Assembly: GCA_002480565.1 (NCBI GenBank) | Contig: DLCK01000007.1 | Coordinates: 1 to 23,301 of the forward strand | Length of the DNA: 23,301 bases | Source of the DNA: Phycisphaerales bacterium UBA7800 | GTDB lineage: Bacteria > Planctomycetota > Phycisphaerae > Phycisphaerales > Phycisphaeraceae | Reading direction: 5' to 3' | Position numbers and translations under genes: made by a program | The notes under the pieces: model-generated | What the model saw: only the letters and a program-made list of their open reading frames with translations | Databases searched by the model: none | What the model was told of the DNA's origin: nothing | Shown: positions 16,617 to 23,301 of the stretch, one piece after another | Numbering within the stretch: position 1 is the stretch's first letter | Layout of the letters: the number at the start of each line of letters is the position of its first letter

Positions 16617-17834
16617 ATCATCAATCAAATCTCGGAAATTCGACACGCGATGGAAGGTCAGCAGATTGCCGTTGTGTGCCGAGGCTGCACGTTCATCACC
16701 CGATCGGCTGAGAATCAACAGGTCGTCGCCACTTCCAATCATGTGAGCGTAATGGCGTGAATGAAGCGGCGTTTGTCCTGCTGCAACCAGTCCTGCATAT
16801 TGCCAGTCAAACAGGTTCGTTGAGTAGTGCAGTTGCAGGCGATGGCGTTCGTTGTCTGGCATGCCGTAGCGATCATCTGACATGAGTTCGGGCTTGACCA
16901 TACTGTCGGTGGTCTGAGATGAAAGATGCCACCACGTTTGCGTGAGCGGGTCAAAGTGCAGATGAAATTTCATCTGTCCGCCCGGAAGTGACACGTATGC
17001 CAGTTTACTATTGCCAGGTGTAGTGACCAATTCGGTTTTAAGGCTGCCATCATCCATGGTTCGACATTGAGCAATCGCGCCCAGGTTGGTTAAGCCCGAT
17101 GCCAATCGCATCCACAGATGGACAGTGTTGCCTGTGGGGTCATGGAGGATGTGGCGTGGATCGTTAATGCGGACAATATGGGTTTCGAGCCAGCCTGCAT
17201 TGCCATACCAACGATTGGCGGAGACTTCGCCTTCAACAAACAGTGGTGTGCCGATGGGTTGGTTAATGTTCAATAGATCATCGTAGACAAGCGGATTTGA
17301 GAAGGTCCAGTTTTCACGTTGCGTTAGGTCATCATCCAGATTCCCTCGCATGACCACCGGCGCAACGCCAGGCCAAGGGTGTTTGGGGATGCGTTGTTCC
17401 ATGCAGATGTAGATGTGATTGTCCTGGATGTCATACGCACAGGGAGCTTGATGCCAATCGTGATTGTGATCAAGGGCGGTGGTGTCTGACCATGTGTTGC
17501 CATCATCTTCGCTGACGCAGATTCCCATGGGGCCTGAGTGTCCCAGAAGGTAGATGCGGTCGCCTGCGACGAAAGGCCGAGCGTGGAGCATGGGGAAGTC
17601 AGCGACGTGTTGCCATGTGTTGGCATTGTCATCGGAGATGAAAATTTTGCCTTGGTTTCCTGCCGGATCATCGCCTTTGGCGGACTTCTTGCCGGGTAGA
17701 TTTTTGACACCGGGACCGCCCAGATCACAGGTAGCGATGAGTCGTCCGGTGGGCGTTTGGAGTAATGCCGGGCTGTAACAATAGACATTTCGGGGGTCAG
17801 GTGATTGATAAATGATTTGTTCGCTTGCCAGCAT
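16587..17834 (-). CDS. Asp-box (sialidase-fold) protein, possible exo-glycosidase
   Basis: A 415-residue six-bladed propeller-type protein of the sialidase/BNR superfamily. Two Asp-boxes are seen, SDDNANTW (67-74, Ala in place of Gly) and SEDDGNTW (108-115). I do not see the N-terminal Arg motif (F/Y-R-I-P) of true sialidases, and no signal peptide is present, so sialic acid cleavage is doubtful. In sugar-degradation clusters such proteins act as exo-glycosidases, lyases or carbohydrate-binding proteins. AAGGA lies 9 nt before the ATG. It follows the GH-A gene by 44 nt and is probably the last gene of the operon. Its 3' end overlaps the convergent GH114-like gene. Confidence 0.78.
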   Translation of the reverse strand: MLASEQIIYQSPDPRNVYCYSPALLQTPTGRLIATCDLGGPGVKNLPGKKSAKGDDPAGNQGKIFISDDNANTWQHVADFPMLHARPFVAGDRIYLLGHSGPMGICVSEDDGNTWSDTTALDHNHDWHQAPCAYDIQDNHIYICMEQRIPKHPWPGVAPVVMRGNLDDDLTQRENWTFSNPLVYDDLLNINQPIGTPLFVEGEVSANRWYGNAGWLETHIVRINDPRHILHDPTGNTVHLWMRLASGLTNLGAIAQCRTMDDGSLKTELVTTPGNSKLAYVSLPGGQMKFHLHFDPLTQTWWHLSSQTTDSMVKPELMSDDRYGMPDNERHRLQLHYSTNLFDWQYAGLVAAGQTPLHSRHYAHMIGSGDDLLILSRSGDERAASAHNGNLLTFHRVSNFRDLIDDSVLQTPAYA

Positions 17835-17878
17835 GTTTGAAAATCCTTGTTGTGTTGGCAGATTGAAATTGCGTTGTT

Positions 17879-19825
17879 TTAGTTGGTTTGGAATTGCAGA
17901 TCACGAAACATCAACAGGCCTTGATCCGGGCCAGGAGATTGTTCGGTGCCCAGGAATAGACCGGTGATGGGGTAATGAATTGTCTTGTCATTGACACCGC
18001 CGAAACTGACTTGCGGTTTATCGGTGAGATTAACGCGATGGCTTTCCCATAAGCCTGAACCCGTCACGGTAAATTTATATTGATGGGTTTGGTCGGTGCT
18101 GTCATAGACGCGTACAAGGACGGTGGTCTTGGCAGAAGCATTAACTTGAAAGCTGATCTGGGGTGTTTTCTCGGAGATCGAAAGTTTTCTGCGGACGCCG
18201 GTAAAACCTTTGGCATTATGGGGGAATTGATAGCTTAGCGTGCCGGTGTTTTGGTTTTCAAGCGATGTGTATTTCCATGTGGCTTTAACGGCTTTGGATT
18301 GAAAAAGATTCCATGTTGTATCAGCTGCGAAAATATCCGGCGTGTGTGTTGATGCTTCTTTGGCAGGGGCATTGCCATCTAAGGTCAGGAAAACAGGATG
18401 ATCCGGGAATGTCAGATATTTGATTTTGATGTGTTGGCCAGCTTGTTCGAATGGAACATCCCATGTCTTGCCGGTCATCATATCCATGGCTGTTATTTTT
18501 GTGGTGATGCGATCGCTGGTGATATTCAGATCAGCTTCACGCGGTTGTAAATCGCCATCAGCACGCTCGGTTGACCATAGTGCGATTGCACGTTGGTTTT
18601 CATTAGCAAAGGTGTAGGCACGAGCAGCCCCCACGCTAGCCATGAGTGATCCGTCCCAGACGACTGGCCAGATATCAGGGCGATCAGCGTTGAGGTAAAT
18701 CTTGACATTGCCCCAGTCTTGAGCTTTCCAATGGAGCATGGTTTTAGCAACACGTTGAATCGCAAAGTAAGCAGGTTTAAGCGAGCCATCGCGACGCATG
18801 ATGCCAAAGTGGTCTTCGTGACTTTCAGGCCGATCCCCTTTTTCGTAAAAGTTGTACCAACTGGCAAATCGGATATTGGTTCCTAAGCATTCCATGAGTC
18901 TGCGTTGGGCATATTTGGCTTGAGCCGATTCGGTGTAACCTGCATATCGTGAGGGTGGATTGGTCGTTCGGGTGTAGGTGGTATAGCCTTGCTCGGTGAG
19001 CCAGAGTTCTTTGGGGCCGTTGTATTGGGCGGAGATTTTTTGCAGATCATCGTTGATGGAGGTGAACGTGCCGCGTTTATCGCCAAGGGTGATGCCGTCA
19101 CGTTTGAGATAACCGGGGGTGTTGCCATAGGCTTGGAGTTCAGGCACTGCGCGATGGGAATAGGGGTGCAGAACCTGGCCATCAACATGGGGAGAAACGC
19201 CCATTTTAAGCAAGCGTGCATTAAGCGGAGGCGAACAACCCAACGCTAAAATTTTGTACTCGTTGGGGGCAACTTCATGAATCGCATCGGCCATGGCATT
19301 CATGGTTTTAAGATATTTTTTAGCCCAGTAATCTATTTCACCCGTTTTAGCATTCCAGCCATTCCAGTGACTGTTTTCTGGCGTATAGCCGGGGGTGCTT
19401 CGTCGGAAATTGTTAAACGGTTCATTGATCAATTCCAATGCATGTACATAACCTTTGACTTCTTTGGCAACGAATTTTGTAAACTGAATGTAGCCCTGCA
19501 AGTCGAAGGGGTCTGCATAGTTTTTATTTCTGCCATTTAAAATCAGGATAACTTTCAAGTCATGCGCTTTGGCTGCTTTGAGCCAATCCCATGTATATTG
19601 GGGGATTTGGAGCTTGTCTTTTTCGACTTCAACATCATTCCAAAGCAGGTCATCACGAATCCATCCGACACCTAATTCTTTGATGGCCGAAAGGGTGGTC
19701 AAGGGTTCCCAACCATGATGGCCGTAGTGTGTTTGTACACCCAGTTGGTCATGACCACCGCCATACAAAGGTGAGATTAATGTGCATGAAAGAATCAGAA
19801 TACAACTGAGAAGGCGGCTAAACAT
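17879..19825 (-). CDS. Secreted clan GH-A glycoside hydrolase (GH39/GH5-like) with C-terminal binding domain
   Basis: An exported retaining glycosidase of 648 residues. Residues 1-22 are a signal peptide. The TIM barrel spans about 28-370: the acid/base E135 lies in LINEPFNNF and the nucleophile is probably E278 in KELWLTEQG, about 143 residues apart as in clan GH-A. A linking beta domain (about 380-480) and a C-terminal beta-sandwich like a carbohydrate-binding module (about 500-648) follow. The resemblance is to GH39/GH5-type enzymes; substrate not determinable. GGAG five bases before the ATG sets the start. It sits 56 nt after the pseudopilin gene and 44 nt before the Asp-box gene, consistent with one operon. 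Confidence 0.83.
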   Translation of the reverse strand: MFSRLLSCILILSCTLISPLYGGGHDQLGVQTHYGHHGWEPLTTLSAIKELGVGWIRDDLLWNDVEVEKDKLQIPQYTWDWLKAAKAHDLKVILILNGRNKNYADPFDLQGYIQFTKFVAKEVKGYVHALELINEPFNNFRRSTPGYTPENSHWNGWNAKTGEIDYWAKKYLKTMNAMADAIHEVAPNEYKILALGCSPPLNARLLKMGVSPHVDGQVLHPYSHRAVPELQAYGNTPGYLKRDGITLGDKRGTFTSINDDLQKISAQYNGPKELWLTEQGYTTYTRTTNPPSRYAGYTESAQAKYAQRRLMECLGTNIRFASWYNFYEKGDRPESHEDHFGIMRRDGSLKPAYFAIQRVAKTMLHWKAQDWGNVKIYLNADRPDIWPVVWDGSLMASVGAARAYTFANENQRAIALWSTERADGDLQPREADLNITSDRITTKITAMDMMTGKTWDVPFEQAGQHIKIKYLTFPDHPVFLTLDGNAPAKEASTHTPDIFAADTTWNLFQSKAVKATWKYTSLENQNTGTLSYQFPHNAKGFTGVRRKLSISEKTPQISFQVNASAKTTVLVRVYDSTDQTHQYKFTVTGSGLWESHRVNLTDKPQVSFGGVNDKTIHYPITGLFLGTEQSPGPDQGLLMFRDLQFQTN

Positions 19826-19859
19826 ATGGACTCCGTATCGTTGTTGTTTTGATAAAGAT

Positions 19860-19875
19860 GTTTCGTGTAAACGAT
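19860..19875. promoter_or_regulatory. Candidate LacI-family operator before the GH-A gene
   Basis: GTTTCGTGTAAACGAT matches GTTTCATGTAACAAAG in the lacI leader (21781-21796) at 11 of 16 positions and contains CGTGTAAACG, close to a LacI-type pseudo-palindrome. It lies in the gap between the pseudopilin and GH-A genes. The link to the LacI protein in this window is an inference. Confidence 0.25.
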
Positions 19876-19881
19876 GATTGG

Positions 19882-20646
19882 TTAAGGCAACGCCAGGACT
19901 TCATCGACATGGCGATCCTTCGAAATACTTTCAGCATGCATGTCCAAAAGCAATGTGTTTTTTGAATGGTTGGGATGGCGAAAGCCTGTGTACTGACTGG
20001 TCACACCGGTGACGGTTTCGCCAGAGGGTATCCAATGCGATGAGGCGCGGTCCATTTCCCAGAAGTTCCCTTCAAAGGCCGCGATGTAGTTATATGAATC
20101 CGCAATGAAAATGATTTGGGATAGGCCATACTTTGAACTCGTCGATTGGGACTGGACAGCCCATCGCCATTGGGCGCCGCTGTACCATTGAGCCGGTGAC
20201 AGATGCCCCCCGTCGTCGGTGGTGACCATGAGTCGGAATGTACTGTGGCCGTAGGATTTCCAATCGACATGTTGGTACTGCAAAGACGGGCAATGAAACG
20301 GGGGCGTGTATTGCATCATCTTTGTCGCGTCAGGCCAGGACGTGGGTAATGATTTGTTAAATGCCGTACGCAGCAATTGCATGTCCCAGCGGTCTTCAAA
20401 ATAAGGCAGGCCCACCATGCCCATACGCGATGCGGTGTAGTGTCCATAAACACTTTCGTAAACCATTTCACCAACACCAATCTGTTTGAGATTGTTGAGG
20501 CACTGTACGTTTTTGGCTGCTGCTCGGGCGCTTTTTAAAGCGGGTAGCAGAATCGCGATGAGTAAAGAAACAATACTGATCACCACAAGCAGTTCAATGA
20601 GTGTAAAACCAGAATTCAGGTTGCGTCTTGAAATGTTTGTAGTCAT
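19882..20646 (-). CDS. Prepilin-type N-terminal cleavage/methylation domain protein (pseudopilin-like)
   Basis: A 254-residue exported protein processed like a type IV pilin or type II secretion pseudopilin. The cleavage site G13|F14 is followed by TLIELLVVISIV with the essential E18 (position 5 of the mature protein) and a hydrophobic helix to about 35. The long globular domain ends in RHPNHSKNTLLLDMHAE (223-239), a degenerate form of the H-x9-DG motif found in the large planctomycete/lentisphaeral family. Function of this family is not established. ATG at 20646 is chosen for its AAGGA box; an upstream in-frame ATG (20736) would add 30 residues before the pilin signal. It leads the minus-strand operon and is divergent from the AraC gene. 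Confidence 0.85.
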   Translation of the reverse strand: MTTNISRRNLNSGFTLIELLVVISIVSLLIAILLPALKSARAAAKNVQCLNNLKQIGVGEMVYESVYGHYTASRMGMVGLPYFEDRWDMQLLRTAFNKSLPTSWPDATKMMQYTPPFHCPSLQYQHVDWKSYGHSTFRLMVTTDDGGHLSPAQWYSGAQWRWAVQSQSTSSKYGLSQIIFIADSYNYIAAFEGNFWEMDRASSHWIPSGETVTGVTSQYTGFRHPNHSKNTLLLDMHAESISKDRHVDEVLALP

Positions 20647-20682
20647 GCCTTGTCCTTTTTGGGTGCTAGGCAAATCAAATGT

Positions 20683-20708
20683 TTCACAATACGTTTTGAA
20701 GTTATAAT
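20683..20708 (+). promoter_or_regulatory. Divergent control region: dyad and -10 of the AraC gene
   Basis: TATAAT at 20703-20708 lies 7 nt before the ATG at 20716, again without a Shine-Dalgarno. Directly upstream is TTCACAATACGTTTTGAA (20683-20700), an imperfect dyad of the form TTCAnAAnnnnTTnTGAA over the expected -35 region. The whole gap to the divergent pseudopilin gene is only 69 bp, so one site could control both directions. Binding by the AraC product is a guess. Confidence 0.4.
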
Positions 20709-20715
20709 CAAGATG

Positions 20716-21678
20716 ATGTGTGTAAATAACCCTCAAACTGATAGTATTCTTGCACCATTAAAACAGTTATGCCATATCCACGGTGGTAAATTCTTTGTCC
20801 AATCTGGTATGCATCCTGAGCATCCACGCGGATATTGGCTGATTTTCGAATCGATGTTCCATATACCAGGCGGGACAATCATTCGCAGTTCACAAATCCA
20901 ATACAGCTGGGCCATGCGGGAGGCCATGGATAAAAGGCCTCGGGAATATCGCAAGCTGCCGTATTATTCGTTGAGTTATTTAACCAAAGGCAAAGGGCGT
21001 TATTACGACGCGAATCATCCGCAAGGTCTTGCGCTTGGAGCAGGTGATCTGATCTGCATGTTCCCCGGGCAGGAGCATGTATACGGGCCAGATCCCGGGA
21101 CGCGATGGGATGAAATCAATATCAATTTTGTGGGCGAAATTTTTCACAGTTGGGTTGGGCAGAATCTGCTTGACCCCATGAAGCCGATTCGACATCTTGA
21201 CCCGGTGGAAGATTGGTTGTCCAAAATTTACGATATTGTTTTACCCTTGGCTAAACCGGGCAGTCGGCCTGCCATTACCGACACTGGCAAGTTGACCGCG
21301 CTGATTGGGCAGATGTGTCAGGCTTGGCAGACTCCCTGGCAGGATGCTCAAGTTCAATGGCTCGAAGAGGCGCAACAGCAACTGCGCGATTGGCCGTTGC
21401 GCGATCGCTTGGATATGGAGCAACTCGGCAGGCAATTAGGAGTTGGCGAACAAACCTATCGCAAAAAATTCAAACGACTTTCGGGTATGACACCTTCGAA
21501 TTTTCATGCTCGTTATGTAATCGAACAGGCCTGTCAACGACTTCGTGATACAAGTATTCCCCTTAAGCAAATTGCTGACGAACTGGGCTTTGGCAGTGAG
21601 TTTTACTTTTCGCGACGCTTTAAGCAGATTGCTGGCATGCCGCCGGGGGTGTACCGTGAAAAGGCGATTGATGGGTGA
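20716..21678 (+). CDS. AraC family transcriptional regulator
   Basis: A 320-residue DNA-binding regulator. The N-terminal part (about 20-150) fits the cupin-like sensor domain of AraC proteins (LSYLTKGKGRYYD, GAGDLICMFPGQEHVYGPD). The C-terminal 95 residues hold two helix-turn-helix units: DMEQLGRQLGVGEQTYRKKF and IPLKQIADELGFGSEFYFSR, the second being the usual AraC signature. The ligand is unknown but probably a sugar from the neighbouring hydrolases' action. Two adjacent ATG codons occur (20713, 20716); 20716 is 7 nt after TATAAT and matches the leaderless spacing here. An upstream in-frame start at 20650 is unlikely as it would precede the promoter. It is divergent from the hydrolase operon, the usual place for its regulator. 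Confidence 0.88.
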   Translation: MCVNNPQTDSILAPLKQLCHIHGGKFFVQSGMHPEHPRGYWLIFESMFHIPGGTIIRSSQIQYSWAMREAMDKRPREYRKLPYYSLSYLTKGKGRYYDANHPQGLALGAGDLICMFPGQEHVYGPDPGTRWDEININFVGEIFHSWVGQNLLDPMKPIRHLDPVEDWLSKIYDIVLPLAKPGSRPAITDTGKLTALIGQMCQAWQTPWQDAQVQWLEEAQQQLRDWPLRDRLDMEQLGRQLGVGEQTYRKKFKRLSGMTPSNFHARYVIEQACQRLRDTSIPLKQIADELGFGSEFYFSRRFKQIAGMPPGVYREKAIDG

Positions 21679-21761
21679 GATGTGTTGTGAAACAAATTTG
21701 TAAATTGACTCGTCCGCCATATTTTGTGATTGGAAAAGTATCAATTTTAATGCGTTAATCC

Positions 21762-21799
21762 TATAATTGATCATTCGCTCGTTTCATGTAACAAAGGTG
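21762..21799 (+). promoter_or_regulatory. lacI-type gene promoter, putative operator and Shine-Dalgarno
   Basis: TATAAT at 21762-21767 would start transcription near 21774. The leader then contains ATGTAACAAA (21786-21795), a word repeated exactly twice in the region after this gene, overlapping the AAAGGTG ribosome-binding site. A repressor bound there could block its own gene. No clear -35. Confidence 0.4.
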
Positions 21800-21803
21800 T
21801 GGT

Positions 21804-22874
21804 ATGGCATTGAATCTTGATCATCTAGCTGAAAAAGCTGGCGTCTCCAAGGCGACCGTCTCCCGTGTACTCAATGGTTCAAGTCAGGTCACTGCCCAAG
21901 CCAAGGCAACTGTGATGAAGGTCGTCAAGGAGACTGGTTACCAGTTGCCACCGCGCCGACGTAAGCGTCAAAAGGTTGCCCGGACGCCTAAGCTGCGTAC
22001 TGGAAATATACTGCTGTTAAATGTCGGGGATCAGCCCGTGGTCGATCTGCGATCCACCGGCTATCCCGATTTGATGCGTGGCGTGGAAAATGAAACGCAG
22101 ACCCACGGCCTGAAGCTTGTACTTGCATCACTGTATCCCGATGGCCCGCTTCCAGCTGCATTGAAAACCGATGCGGTCGATGGTGTGCTGCTTTACGGTC
22201 GTAATGACCAGATGTCTCAAGCAGCGATGAACCGTCTTAAGCAATTGGCAGTTGTTGCACTGATGCGTGGATTTGATTCACTTAACGGTCCGGCAGATCG
22301 TGTGCTTTTTGACAATGCCAAGGTTGGCCCGTTGGCGTTGGATTATCTTGTCAGTCGCGGGCACAAACATATCGGTTTTTACAACGTTGACCCGAAGCAT
22401 CCAGCTTTCGTTGCGAGATTGGCCGACTTTAAAGCCCGTGCCTTGCAGCATCAGGTTGCAGTGACGGAATTCATCAGCCCGGATACGCCAACAGGTTTGC
22501 GTGCAGAGACAGCAGCATTTCGTTTGCTCATCAACAAGTGGCAGAAAAAGCATCCGCAGGTCACCGGCTTTTATGTGGCCTGCGATTATCAATTGCCCCA
22601 GCTTTGCACTGCCATGGATGGATTGGGTATTGAGCCGTCAGCCAAGTGCGATTTAATTGGTTGTGACAATATGGCTTTGTTTCTCGATCAGATCACGCCG
22701 CGTCCAGCTTCGATTGATATCAATCTCGAACTCGTCGGCCGGCGAGGAGTCCAGCAATTACTCTGGCGATTAACCAATCAAAACGTGAAGAATCCGATCA
22801 AGGTATTGGTCGAACCAGTGTTGGTCGAAGGGCACATCCCGTCTTCAGGTGATGTGAGATCCGCTAAGAAGTGA
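21804..22874 (+). CDS. LacI family transcriptional regulator
   Basis: A 356-residue sugar-responsive regulator. The N-terminal helix-turn-helix and hinge occupy residues 3-50 (LDHLAEKAGVSKATVSRVLN, then a QVT...GYQ segment). A basic linker rich in Arg/Lys (50-65) leads to a periplasmic-binding-protein-like effector domain to the C-terminus, containing a conserved region around SRGHKHIGFYN. The linker is longer and more basic than usual. The ligand cannot be read from sequence. AAAGG precedes the ATG. It is 125 nt after the AraC gene, with its own promoter candidate. Confidence 0.92.
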   Translation: MALNLDHLAEKAGVSKATVSRVLNGSSQVTAQAKATVMKVVKETGYQLPPRRRKRQKVARTPKLRTGNILLLNVGDQPVVDLRSTGYPDLMRGVENETQTHGLKLVLASLYPDGPLPAALKTDAVDGVLLYGRNDQMSQAAMNRLKQLAVVALMRGFDSLNGPADRVLFDNAKVGPLALDYLVSRGHKHIGFYNVDPKHPAFVARLADFKARALQHQVAVTEFISPDTPTGLRAETAAFRLLINKWQKKHPQVTGFYVACDYQLPQLCTAMDGLGIEPSAKCDLIGCDNMALFLDQITPRPASIDINLELVGRRGVQQLLWRLTNQNVKNPIKVLVEPVLVEGHIPSSGDVRSAKK

Positions 22875-23301
22875 TGTGTCTTTGTATTAGGCGACTTTGA
22901 GAATTGCTTCCTGTGTTTAGGTTTTGAATCTGAATTAATACACAACAAGCTGTCTTGGCCTCTGGAACTTCATTTTTTTGCTCATGCTTAATGGATGTTT
23001 GGTGTTTATAGGTACGGTGTACCTCTTGCTTGTTATTTGCGATGAGCTTGTGTTTCGGAGAATGATTATTCACCTGTAATGAAATTTTATATAATAAATA
23101 TTACATGTAACAAAAACAACGCAAGTCTATAAATAAAATAAATTTAAAAATCTGTTACAATGTAACAAAGCGCATAATTTAATGTAACGAATTGATTCTT
23201 CGTCGAGGCCTGTTACAATTTTTTAGATTCCTTTGTTTCGTCAAGTCCCGGTGGTCTGGACTCGAAGGGCATTGGATTGTTTATTGTCACGGCGATGGGT
23301 T
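22875..23301. other. AT-rich intergenic control region after lacI
   Basis: A 427-bp stretch without a convincing gene up to the right edge. From 23080 to 23220 it is very AT-rich and contains TATAAT (23090-23095), repeated TGTAAC/TGTTAC words, and TGTTACAATT (23211-23220), which resembles the -10 elements elsewhere in the window. It is probably the promoter region of a gene just outside. The last 60 bases (from 23240, TCAAGTCCCGGTGG...) become GC-richer and could form local stems, but I cannot assign them. Confidence 0.5.
23101..23217. repeat. Cluster of TGTAACA/TGTTACA half-sites with one perfect palindrome
   Basis: Sites seen: TTACATGTAACA (23101-23112), TGTTACAATGTAACA (23153-23167, TGTTAC and GTAACA inverted around AAT), TGTAACG (23183-23189) and TGTTACA (23211-23217). 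The word ATGTAACAAA appears at 23105-23114 and 23160-23169, identical to the lacI leader. Spacing between site centres is roughly 53, 26 and 28 bp. Candidate operators for the adjacent LacI regulator; some copies could instead be -10 elements. Confidence 0.5.

Noticed and set aside
16587..17834. Calling this protein an authentic exo-alpha-sialidase
   Set aside because: Only two Asp-boxes are seen; the N-terminal Arg motif and a signal peptide are missing, so only the fold is supported.
20647..20736. Longer pseudopilin start at 20736 and longer AraC start at 20650
   Set aside because: Both would overlap in the divergent promoter; the pilin signal with AAGGA and the TATAAT spacing favour 20646 and 20716.
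23240..23301. Possible start of a tRNA or other structured RNA at the right edge
   Set aside because: No TPsiC-like GGTTCGA block or full cloverleaf can be drawn in the bases available.

Overview
The window reads as chromosomal DNA from a planctomycete, most probably the Phycisphaerae lineage. Evidence: a secreted protein with a PEP-CTERM sorting tail, a pseudopilin-like protein of the kind expanded in Planctomycetes/Lentisphaerae/Verrucomicrobia, several glycoside hydrolases, moderate GC, and a TTACAAT-type -10 element that recurs directly before start codons. The lineage is an inference from gene families; there is no rRNA here to settle it. No tRNA, rRNA, CRISPR array, insertion sequence or phage gene was recognised.

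Layout. 1-1936: a double-length ABC-2 permease (its start may lie left of the window). 2188-2886: PEP-CTERM protein followed by a clear terminator. 2956-3386: gene-poor stretch with at most one tiny ORF. 3387-4871 (minus): NUDIX hydrolase then rhomboid protease, an operon. 5017-7419: GH78-type alpha-L-rhamnosidase. 7496-9136: formyltetrahydrofolate deformylase (purU) and a coupled single-pass membrane protein of unknown function. 9206-10939 (minus): PolX-type DNA polymerase/PHP protein. 11220-15572: paired type IIA topoisomerase subunits, A then B. 15666-16616: secreted TM1410/GH114-like protein. 16587-20646 (minus): pseudopilin-like protein, secreted clan GH-A hydrolase and Asp-box (sialidase-fold) protein, apparently one operon. 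20716-21678: AraC-type regulator, divergent from that operon. 21804-22874: LacI-type regulator. 22875-23301: AT-rich regulatory DNA with repeated TGTAACA/TGTTACA words, presumably upstream of a gene outside the window.

How the genes fit together. The left two thirds is housekeeping and maintenance (membrane export, secretion, folate one-carbon balance, DNA repair, supercoiling). The right third looks like a small carbohydrate-use locus: two secreted glycosidase-like proteins, an Asp-box protein, a surface pseudopilin and two sugar-type regulators. A short sequence word is shared between the lacI leader, the gap before the GH-A gene and the region after lacI, which would fit a small LacI regulon.

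The most notable pattern is a split in translation signals. Five genes have a TACAAT/TATAAT/TACGCT hexamer 6-8 nt before the start codon and no Shine-Dalgarno, as expected for leaderless mRNAs. Most other genes have a purine-rich Shine-Dalgarno. I found no feature I can confidently call a previously undescribed system.
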